64,000 nucleotides of DNA from Anthopleura xanthogrammica (taxonomy: Eukaryota > Cnidaria > Anthozoa > Actiniaria > Actiniidae): the NCBI GenBank assembly GCA_964019055.1, contig OZ025209.1:11764981-11828980 (forward strand). The letters run 5' to 3'. The notes beneath the pieces are model-generated. The model was not told the DNA's origin and did not search any database. It saw only the letters and a list, made by a program, of their open reading frames with translations. Of this stretch, positions 39,101-43,520 are shown piece by piece (positions within the stretch are counted from its first letter, which is position 1; each line of letters starts with the position of its first letter). Position numbers and translations under genes: made by a program.

Positions 39101-42100
39101 GAGTAGCTGTAGCTTTTATTTTGACTTTCATTTGCTTTTATGTACTTTATAGAATCTAAAATAAAGCTATATTTTAAACACTCATCATGTATTTTCTCCT
39201 TTTTCTTGTTTATTTGGGAGTCCAGAAACTTAGCAATACAAGAATCACTTATCTGGACTTGAGAGCTATAAAGGCATACTGCTTCCTATTGCTAAATCCC
39301 TGAAAGACAATTCATCTCCTACCCTCTTATTTTTATTTATTTTTTCCTTTACAATACTGTGGTTATGCCTATAAACTTTTCTTCAATGTTTTGCAAGAAT
39401 CATCATATTATCCTCCTGGTTGTAACAGAATTCCAGAAAACCAACTGTTTGCACAATACCATGCTCCACAAACAAAGAAAATGAAATAGTAAATTTTGCA
39501 CCAACTAACCAAAAAATGCAGCCAAAAAGTGAGAGTAATTTTTGCAACTGTTGCTATAGGTATTCGAATAAACATCCCAGATGTTTGTCAAATAATTCAC
39601 ATAGGAGTTCAGAGGACAATTGAGGCCTACTTCCAAGAGATTGGCAGAGCCGTAAGAGATTGGCAACCCTCCAAGGCACTCCTGTACTACAATGGGTCTG
39701 AAATATCTACAAATGTGCCTGGGATGACCCCAGAGATGAGGGAATATTGTCGTCTTGAGAATGGATGCCTACGTGAGGCACTGCTGAAGCATATGGGTTC
39801 ACCATCTATTGACTCTGAAATCTCACAGAGGGATCCTCATACTTGATGTAGTAACTGTTTGAACATGTGTACTTGTGATTCTTGTATTGCTAAGTTTCTA
39901 GACTCTTGTAATCTCACATAATTTGAGAGCTGCATTTATGTTTGCAGAGCCCATGAGATATAACTATGAAACAGTATAAAGTAGTGTTTGCTTAGCCTGT
40001 GTAGTAGAGCCACTTCCCACCCAACCCCCTGAAGGGAATAAAAGTTGGTTAGGGGTAAGGAGTGGCTGTACACAGGCTATGTCTGCTACATTGAAGCAAA
40101 GCAGGATTTATTTTAAAATCATATTAAATTTCAAGAACAAAAGTAACAAATAAACAAGAAAAAGGAGAAAATGCATGATGAGTGTTTAAAATATAGCTTT
40201 ATTTTAGATTCTATAAAGTACATAAAAGCAAATGAAAGTCAAAATAAAAGCTACAGCTACTCTGTTAAGCAATCTAAGACTGTCCACCCAGATATTTATT
40301 GATTTTTTACTTTGCCAGTTTATACGGTTAATAAAACGATTGAAAAAAATATTTTTTACCAATCCAAAATTAAATCTCTCGTCCTGTGAATTAAAATCAC
40401 AAGCTTGTTCATGACAGGATAAATTCGAAGAATACTTTGACGAAAAGTTTACAATCACCTTCCATCAGGATCTGAGGAAGCTCAAACCCTTTAACGAGGT
40501 CCCTGGTAGAGTCCATAGAAGTTTTCCTGAAATTCAAGTTTCAGCACTGTGTGGGCTGGAGAGGCAAGATCTACACTCCTGGTTGGAGAAGCACAAGAAA
40601 AACATCTCCATGGAGATGTAGATAAATGGAGTAGCCTTTACTTTTTTTGAAAGAAAGCTTTCGTAAAGCCAGGAACAGCGTGAGAAATCAAAATTAGGTT
40701 CGTGTATTTCTGTCGTATTTCTGGCGTATTTCTGTATACGTTCGATTGCTCCGCCATTTTGTTTTTGCTGGGTTCCAATTTCTTTTCGGGTTAGTTTAGG
40801 CCGCGTAAGGGATCCCTCGAGCAGCCTGGGTCCGAACCTCCAAAATTCTTGGAGGCCACGTGACCAGCCGCCACCAGGGTCTTCCCTCGAGCGTCCCGCC
40901 ATTTTGAAATAGCGAGAAGAGAGGACCCTGGGGACGAGGTTGAACCAGTCCAGTGCAGTGCCACTGATGCCATATCTTGTTTCAAGCCTTTTCAAAAGAA
41001 TAGCATGGTGGACAGTATCAAAGGCTGCTGACAAATCAAGCAGAACTAAGATGACAGAACAATTGTTGTCTATGGCATGAAGGATGTCATTTTGGACCCT
41101 TACAAGAGCGGTTTCTACACTGTGGCGTTTTTTATACGCAGACTGGAACTTTTCATGCAGGTCATTTTCCTCCAGATAATCAACCAGCTGAGAAGCAACT
41201 ACTTTCTCAATGGCCTTTGAGAGAAATTTGAGATTAGAGATGGGCCTGAAGCTGGAGAAAGTAAGTAGTATAAAGGATTATTAACCGAGCGCGAGGTCTG
41301 TACGGGAAAATATCAGACCGAGGTCTTGACAGTACGGACCGAGCGCAGCGAGGTCCGTACAAAAAAGACCGAGGTCTGATATTTTCTCGTAAAGACCGAG
41401 CAAGCGAGGTTAATAAATCGTTTATTATATGGCTGGGTTTTTTTTAGCTGCGTCGATAAAAAACACACGAACTTCTGGTATCGCGTGAATATCGATTGGC
41501 CAGGCTAGGTATCGATCGTTTCCAACTAGCAAAACACATAAAGTCAAACTGCCAAATCTTGCGTTTATCACATCAGGAAACTGCTATTTTTTTTACACAA
41601 AGAACTTTAAAGACCCTTCAGACCGATGTCACAGAAGTTCAAGCACTGATTTTAAATGTTTTTAAGTTGTTTTTTTTAAAACAATCGTAATAGAACTAAG
41701 CTCATTCATCGAAGTGGAACAAACTAAACAAGAACTTGTTTAACAGATGGTCTATAGGTCGTTAGCTGGTAAGCTTTCAATCTCTGTGTTTTTTCCAAGG
41801 CTGTTTAAATATTTATGGAGTATGTTCATGTTCGACTTGGTTTTTCTAATCGTATTTTTAGCTTTCTGGTTTGTAACGAAGTTTTCGATCTGTTCTTGAC
41901 TGTTAGGAGCTGTGTTTTCATATTGTTGGTTTTCAATAATGTAGTCAAAGATGGATCAAGAAGTATTTTTTTCTTATTTTTGCAAGGCGAAAAATACGTT
42001 TAATCGAAGTCATGTCTGTCTTAAAGTGAACAAAAACAATTTTTCGACTTTAGCGACTTGCTAAAGAAGATTTAGCGAGGGAAAGCGAGGGAAGATTCTT

Positions 42101-43520
42101 AATCTTACGATGAAGTTTCGTGACTGAAACTTCAGTGAGAGAAAAAGTGGCCTGTAGACCAGAAAAATCTGATTATACTGCAAGAATGATATTTCAGTTC
42201 TGTAGAAAACACTTCATAGAAGGTAAATTTCATTAATTTTAACTAATATTTCGTAAAAAAATCGTCAAGAAATGTGTAAACTAGCTGGAGAAACACTCAG
42301 ACAAGCCAAGGACGTTGGTTCGGCAAACATTGTCAGAAAAACTTGGATAGTTTGTCGTTTTTACTGCATTTTAGATTTTTATCATCTTTTTCTTCTTTTA
42401 ATTGTGAACCAAAAAACCGATATTTGAAGCTTTGATTTTTTGTTTTTGATCCCATTTCAAGAAAAAAGGCTAAGACTTAGTAGACTTGGTTCTTTGAAAA
42501 AAATATATTTGACGACCAGCGAACCTCACGCGAAGTCAAAACAAGATTTTCATGTCCACTTCGAGCTCGTCAGGGTAGTAAAATTTGCTCGGAGAATGGT
42601 CCTCTTCGTAGCTCATAATTTCTTTGTTCGCTTTTTGTTTTATTTTGCTTATAAATTTCTTGTTTAACGAGAAAAAATGTCAAATTTTGCGACGTGAAAA
42701 TTGTAAACAAACTCGCAAATTTGATATACGATCCGGACCAATTGTCATGGTAACGGTCCGAGATGGGAAAATCTCAGACCGGAAATCAGCCAATCAGAGC
42801 GCGCGTACTATCGTAGCCATATAATAATTAACAATTAGTCCTCGAGTCCGAATGGTCTACGAGTCAATAGCCCAGGAGGCCGAAGGGCGAATGGGCTATT
42901 GACTCGTAGGCCATGAGGGCGAGAGGTCTAATTGTTTTAGTAAAAACCTACTAATCGGTCCAATAAAAGGATGCAAAAAGTTTTGGATTTTGCTTTAAAT
43001 ATATATTTTTTGGTTTTCAAAACCGGCGCTTTTCGCTACTAGAGGTCTATCACTAATAGACCCCTAGTAGCTCAGCCAATCACAGGGCTCGATTGGTGAT
43101 AGACCATTAGTAGGTTTTTTCTAATTTGAGTTATCCTGGAAAAATGTTTGAATTAGATGTTCTAGGAAAAGTACTTCCACAGTAGTATCTTGGTCTCGCA
43201 AAAGAATATTGCTCAAATGTTTGTATATTGGGAGAAAATACTCTTGAATTCTTGGAAATTAAAATTAAACATGCAATCTCATTCCCGCCATCCTTATTTC
43301 TTACTGCGCATGCTCAATGAAATAAATGGTTCTGGCTCTGGGAATGAGATTGGGAAAAATGGCTAACTGCACCAATGCGCAGCTTATTCTCTAGTGGTGT
43401 GTAAACTACCATAATTCGTTATTAGATTTCCTGCCACATACCTTGGATGGTTGTGATGGCAACGAGAAGACAACAGACGGTCAGCCAGCGGATTTCTTTG
43501 ATTTGGAACCCCATCATCAT
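15274..43520 (-). CDS. LRR / cysteine-rich / multipass-membrane receptor-like gene, copy A (20 exons, complete)
   Basis: Exons in transcript order: 43442-43520, 37023-37143, 36408-36479, 35820-35891, 35524-35595, 30502-30573, 29814-29885, 27554-27625, 26550-26621, 26379-26450, 23832-23894, 23074-23151, 22904-22975, 20253-20455, 19957-20100, 19393-19817, 18108-19305, 17802-18026, 16999-17100, 15274-15419. All junctions use GT-AG and phases agree throughout, giving 1143 codons plus stop. Predicted order: signal peptide (1-26), LRRNT (27-66), 11 LRRs (67-329), Cys-rich region with CxxC clusters like GCC2/GCC3 or ephrin-receptor-like repeats (330-578), seven or eight membrane helices (581-1062) with a roughly 130-residue charged cytoplasmic loop, and a short acidic tail. 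The architecture suggests a cell-surface receptor or sensor. I do not recognise a named family and no ligand is implied. A near-identical tandem copy lies to the right. Confidence 0.8.
16021..16205. repeat. Palindromic MITE (TACAGTGCGAATCAAAAA ends)
   Basis: About 185 bp with inverted termini starting TACAGTGCGAATCAAAAAAC. It includes two oppositely oriented CCAATCAGA-type boxes. It is also present in copy B at about 50032-50215, so it predates the duplication. Confidence 0.75.
16208..16272 (+). ncRNA. tRNA-like relic (possible SINE head)
   Basis: Contains a good B-box (GGTTCGGTTCC) preceded by a GTAGAGGTAGTGCATTC stretch that resembles a degraded A-box and D-arm, ending in ACTCGCC. It is present in both copies (copy B about 50222-50288). 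A functional tRNA is unlikely because no clean anticodon arm is seen. Confidence 0.3.
16272..16612 (-). mobile_element. 3' fragment of a non-LTR retrotransposon, present only in copy A
   Basis: On the minus strand the end of an RT ORF is readable ([19 protein letters not shown], then [12 protein letters not shown] and stop). It is followed by a 3' UTR and an (ATT)n tail at about 16276-16312. Copy B has an empty site here (GCCATACATCACATACATGAG), so this inserted after the duplication or was lost from B. The C-terminal RT signature matches the L2/CR1-like element at 37.6 kb in kind. Confidence 0.75.
16640..16804. repeat. Palindromic MITE (GAGGCTTTGTACCACCACG ends)
   Basis: 165 bp, with inverted termini of about 40 bp around GAGGCTTTG...CAAAGCCTC and CACGTGATGGCAGC. 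Copy B carries it at about 50331-50494. Open frames through it are not genes. Confidence 0.75.
16999..17100 (-). CDS. Receptor copy A, exon 19
   Basis: 102 bp, phase 1 at both ends. Acceptor CTGTCTGTCAG, donor GGAG/GTATTG. It encodes [20 protein letters not shown] followed by [15 protein letters not shown], a soluble cytoplasmic linker. Copy B has an open equivalent at 50688-50789. Because both ends have the same phase, the exon could be skipped without a frameshift. Confidence 0.6.
17264..17446. mobile_element. Small TA-flanked MITE, copy A only
   Basis: 183 bp bounded by GCTGGGTTTCA and TGAAACCCAGC with TA outside each end. Copy B has the uninterrupted site GCGCTTGTATTGACAT, which gives a clean empty site. 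Size and TA target suggest a Tc1/mariner-type MITE. Confidence 0.75.
17802..18026 (-). CDS. Receptor copy A, exon 18 (last two membrane helices)
   Basis: 225 bp. It encodes [20 protein letters not shown], a helix ([17 protein letters not shown]), a short acidic loop and a final helix ([19 protein letters not shown]). Donor GTTG/GTAGGT gives the phase needed by exon 19. A second GT (GTAG/GTAAAA) four bases on would give phase 2. Confidence 0.8.
18108..19305 (-). CDS. Receptor copy A, exon 17 (main membrane domain and cytoplasmic loop)
   Basis: 1198 bp, entirely open. Helices are visible at [48 protein letters not shown], and [20 protein letters not shown]. They are followed by a long charged loop rich in K, E, S and T, then [15 protein letters not shown]. 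The ADYSITC and YPFAVP motifs between helices recur in multipass proteins that follow GCC2/GCC3-type Cys-rich regions in cnidarians and protists. I cannot assign a channel or enzymatic role. Confidence 0.82.
19393..19817 (-). CDS. Receptor copy A, exon 16 (juxtamembrane Cys-rich region, start of TM1)
   Basis: 425 bp, donor TTTTTCAG/GTACAT. Cys-rich peptide with [20 protein letters not shown] and [18 protein letters not shown], an EGF/GCC2-GCC3-like spacing. Several N-x-S/T sequons (NFT, NGS) fit an extracellular location. It ends GWLIFQ, the first residues of TM1. Confidence 0.82.
19957..20100 (-). CDS. Receptor copy A, exon 15 (Cys-rich)
   Basis: 144 bp, acceptor TTTTTTTAAG, donor CCAGAAG/GTATTA. 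It encodes [20 protein letters not shown] and CKPCPEG. A GFY...C..C pattern continues the Cys-rich module. Copy B is 3 bp shorter and stays in frame. Confidence 0.8.
20253..20455 (-). CDS. Receptor copy A, exon 14 (LRR exit and first Cys-rich repeat)
   Basis: 203 bp. It encodes a linker after the last LRR ([20 protein letters not shown]) then [20 protein letters not shown] and CFDCPAG. The acceptor TTTCACAAG was chosen because it is pyrimidine-rich and conserved in copy B. A CAG 18 bp inside also fits the frame in copy A but is missing in B. Confidence 0.75.
20456..22903 (-). other. Intron 13 of receptor copy A
   Basis: About 2.4 kb with no supported exon. A short direct repeat (AAAAAATGGGGGTCACCG) occurs near 20759 and 21154. 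The short open frames inside are equally present in copy B, but the whole intron is conserved between the copies, so that is not evidence of coding. Confidence 0.5.
22904..22975 (-). CDS. Receptor copy A, exon 13 (LRR 11)
   Basis: 72-bp phase-2 exon encoding [20 protein letters not shown] plus LHYM. GT-AG boundaries; copy B 56396-56467. Confidence 0.8.
23074..23151 (-). CDS. Receptor copy A, exon 12 (LRR 10, 26 residues)
   Basis: 78-bp phase-2 exon. Encodes [20 protein letters not shown] plus AFLVFL, a slightly long LRR. Copy B 56565-56642. Confidence 0.75.
23241..23749. mobile_element. MITE with TAAATCCTCTATTAAGCCCC ends and C/G homopolymer core
   Basis: Inverted termini TAAATCCTCTATTAAGCCCC and the matching GGGGCTTAATAAAGGATTTA enclose repeated AAGCCCCC units and a C-run/G-run palindrome near 23660-23730. 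It is also present at 56732-57259 (copy B), and a third related copy ends at 46623, exactly at the duplication edge. Confidence 0.75.
23832..23894 (-). CDS. Receptor copy A, exon 11 (LRR 9, 21 residues)
   Basis: 63-bp phase-2 exon encoding [20 protein letters not shown], a short LRR. Copy B 57342-57404. Confidence 0.75.
24113..24156 (+). repeat. (TGGCAT)n microsatellite, about 7 units
   Basis: Short hexamer array at the same point where copy B has about 62 units. Confidence 0.95.
24165..26304. mobile_element. 2.1-kb hairpin-ended element, copy A only
   Basis: Absent from copy B, whose empty site reads TTCAATTAAAGCTGAAATTTC (read from 57985 onward). The left end is a 164-bp hairpin (24171-24334). 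A 21-bp repeat at 24339-24359 then matches the reverse complement of 26284-26304 at 20 of 21 bases (TATAGT.CACTCGACAAAAT). A CCAATCA box lies at 26268-26274. No protein-coding frame of note is seen. An ATT-tailed fragment near 25230-25322 may be a nested retroposon. Confidence 0.75.
26379..26450 (-). CDS. Receptor copy A, exon 10 (LRR 8)
   Basis: 72-bp phase-2 exon encoding [20 protein letters not shown] plus IWLL. Acceptor TTTTAG, donor CT/GTAAGA. Copy B 58061-58132. Confidence 0.85.
26550..26621 (-). CDS. Receptor copy A, exon 9 (LRR 7)
   Basis: 72-bp phase-2 exon encoding [20 protein letters not shown] plus LYSV. Copy B 58232-58303. Confidence 0.85.
27554..27625 (-). CDS. Receptor copy A, exon 8 (LRR 6)
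   Basis: 72-bp phase-2 exon encoding [20 protein letters not shown] plus LLEL, a textbook LRR. Copy B 59262-59333. Confidence 0.88.
27799..27923. repeat. 125-bp MITE (TTTAGGGTCGATA ends)
   Basis: Inverted ends TTTAGGGTCGATA and TATCGACCCTAAA. Copy B 59871-59995. Confidence 0.7.
28434..29571. mobile_element. 1.1-kb non-autonomous DNA element with CTTAATCACACGGCGGCCA ends
   Basis: Inverted termini CTTAATCACACGGCGGCCA and TGGCCGCCGTGTGATTAAG. It contains a long internal hairpin (28509-28640) with arms of roughly 60 bp around TTGAGTGATCAC, and a C-run near 29121. It is present in copy B at 60507-61634. Short open frames inside are not supported as genes. Confidence 0.65.
29814..29885 (-). CDS. 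Receptor copy A, exon 7 (LRR 5)
   Basis: 72-bp phase-2 exon encoding [20 protein letters not shown] plus LKDM. Acceptor TTTTCCAG, donor AT/GTAGGT. Copy B 61881-61952. Confidence 0.85.
30087..30194 (+). repeat. (AAT)n microsatellite
   Basis: Imperfect AAT array with GAT variants. Copy B 62127-62240. Confidence 0.9.
30502..30573 (-). CDS. Receptor copy A, exon 6 (LRR 4)
   Basis: 72-bp phase-2 exon encoding [20 protein letters not shown] plus LTKM. Copy B 62544-62615. Confidence 0.85.
30750..31674 (-). other. Intron sequence after the end of visible A/B homology
   Basis: Homology with copy B is lost at the CATCACC-rich tract near 30720-30750, because copy B is all microsatellite beyond that point. 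The rest is AT-rich sequence without a recognised feature. Confidence 0.5.
31679..32682 (+). repeat. Left 1-kb terminal inverted repeat
   Basis: Reverse complement of 34081-35083 with few mismatches. Confidence 0.88.
32780..33199 (+). CDS. Cys/His-motif ORF fragment inside the TTAA element
   Basis: The frame reads [20 protein letters not shown], then [20 protein letters not shown] and [11 protein letters not shown]. An I-C-x2-H-R-x3-G-x2-W-x-P-x3-C-x2-P-x-H-x-G pattern looks like a zinc-binding fold. I recall similar uncharacterised cnidarian and sponge sequences but cannot name the family. The ATG at 32861 is internal to the similarity, so the true 5' end is probably upstream or on another exon. 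The frame may be a truncated transposon gene or a captured host exon. Confidence 0.45.
   Translation, partial: CGDFDLTRLSECQNDISGHLSACHLSQMIGYVGECDLILNRAGIFDLTSSQVENLLICEKHRGSMGRKWRPPPTCRYPLHSGPKKPLKNRNAVNTDTNWEVRLLLGKNIAIGSRMFIAFTYELVNYINFEITGDFRNLN
34081..35083 (-). repeat. Right 1-kb terminal inverted repeat
   Basis: Reverse complement of 31679-32682. Confidence 0.88.
35305..35449. repeat. 145-bp palindromic MITE
   Basis: Arms of about 41 bp beginning GACCATAGTTAATGGAGT and ending CTCCATTAACTATGGTC. Confidence 0.75.
35524..35595 (-). CDS. Receptor copy A, exon 5 (LRR 3)
   Basis: 72-bp phase-2 exon encoding [20 protein letters not shown] plus LNIL. Acceptor AATTTCAG, donor TT/GTTAGT. Confidence 0.82.
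35820..35891 (-). CDS. Receptor copy A, exon 4 (LRR 2)
   Basis: 72-bp phase-2 exon encoding [20 protein letters not shown] plus LSYL. Donor TT/GTGAGT. Confidence 0.82.
35908..36292 (+). repeat. (GGTAGGTGGGTA)-type minisatellite
   Basis: About 385 bp of GTAGGTGG-type repeats in intron 3. The minus-strand YPPTHLPT frames are its translation, not genes. Confidence 0.95.
36408..36479 (-). CDS. Receptor copy A, exon 3 (LRR 1)
   Basis: 72-bp phase-2 exon encoding [20 protein letters not shown] plus LNSM. Confidence 0.82.
36517..36852. repeat. MITE with duplicated right terminus
   Basis: The left end ATTAATATACAAGACCAAA pairs with TTTGGCCTTGTATATTGAT. The right end is tandemly repeated as two 52-bp units (36749-36800, 36801-36852). 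An internal TCTGATTGGC/CCAATCAGA pair is present. Confidence 0.65.
37023..37143 (-). CDS. Receptor copy A, exon 2 (LRRNT)
   Basis: 121 bp, acceptor TTTTTTTTCGCAG, donor CT/GTGAGT. It encodes [20 protein letters not shown] followed by [20 protein letters not shown]. Four Cys in the C-x3-C-x-C...C order of an LRR N-terminal cap precede the first LRR-like strand. It links phase 1 (exon 1) to phase 2 (LRR exons). Confidence 0.82.
37640..38668 (-). pseudogene. Reverse transcriptase, C-terminal two-thirds
   Basis: 342 codons open from the fingers/palm boundary (GVPQGSILG) to the end ([13 protein letters not shown]). The palm motif is Y-A-D-N rather than Y-A-D-D. It includes the usual [14 protein letters not shown] and [13 protein letters not shown] tracts of L2/CR1-like elements. 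Confidence 0.85.
38688..40942 (+). mobile_element. Mutator-like (MULE-type) element carrying a RecQ helicase fragment
   Basis: 2,255 bp. The left arm begins CAACCTCGTCCCCAGGGTCC and the right arm ends with its complement. Inverted repeat arms run about 360-370 bp (38688-39056 and 40586-40942). The pairing resumes for a further 155 bp (39057-39212 with about 40153-40310) after a 275-bp extra segment in the right arm. A 9-bp direct repeat AACCAGTCC flanks it (38679-38687 and 40943-40951). It inserted in the RT frame of the L2/CR1-like element, and RT sequence reads continuously across the empty site. Long arms and a 9-bp duplication point to Mutator-like. No transposase is present. Confidence 0.8.
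39361..39846 (+). pseudogene. RecQ-type helicase fragment captured in the MULE-type element
   Basis: One frame, with two adjacent stops at 39487-39492. It reads [18 protein letters not shown], then [23 protein letters not shown] and [20 protein letters not shown], then [19 protein letters not shown]. These are helicase motifs IV-VI and the start of the zinc-binding region of RecQ helicases (3'-5' DNA helicases). The usual motif VI GRAGRDG reads GRAVRDW, so the piece is inactive. No introns interrupt it. It is the only protein-like content between the arms. Confidence 0.75.
41281..42830. mobile_element. 1.55-kb hairpin-ended element
   Basis: A 133-bp hairpin (41281-41413, ends TTAACC...GGTTAA, apex GACCGAGCGCAGCGAGGTC) is followed by a 13-bp repeat TTATTATATGGCT (41422-41434), which is the complement of 42815-42827. 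A CCAATCA box lies at 42790-42796. The GGGAAAATATCAGACC of the hairpin is echoed as GGGAAAATCTCAGACC near the right end. No convincing coding frame. Confidence 0.7.
42831..43125 (+). mobile_element. 0.3-kb hairpin-ended MITE, hairpin on the left
   Basis: A 105-bp hairpin (42831-42935) is followed by AAAAACCTACTAAT (42942-42955), the complement of 43106-43119. A CCAATCA box is at 43076-43082. The same element in reverse orientation is at 48631-48939. Confidence 0.8.
43277..43357. repeat. Short MITE with CAATCTCATTCCC ends
   Basis: About 80 bp with inverted ends CAATCTCATTCCC and GGGAATGAGATTG around a TACTGCGCATGCTC core. Confidence 0.6.
43442..43520 (-). CDS. Receptor copy A, exon 1 (start codon and signal peptide)
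   Basis: Three consecutive ATGs (43512-43520). Encodes [20 protein letters not shown] then AITTIQ, a clear signal peptide with a hydrophobic core. Donor CCAAG/GTATGT gives phase 1, which exon 2 needs. The first of the three ATGs is taken as start; the sequence alone cannot decide among them. Confidence 0.78.

Larger units (their letters stand above)
37296..41262 (-). mobile_element. L2/CR1-like non-LTR retrotransposon, 5' truncated and split by a Mutator-like insertion
   Basis: On the minus strand the RT reads [39 protein letters not shown] (40952-41262), is interrupted at 40951/38688, and resumes [24 protein letters not shown] and [10 protein letters not shown] (37640-38687). It ends in a typical C-terminus and an ATT tail near 37296-37312. 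The catalytic YADD reads YADN and QGSVLGP reads QGSILGS, so the copy is dead. The 5' side ends at a hairpin element (41281). It lies in intron 1 of receptor copy A. Confidence 0.85.
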
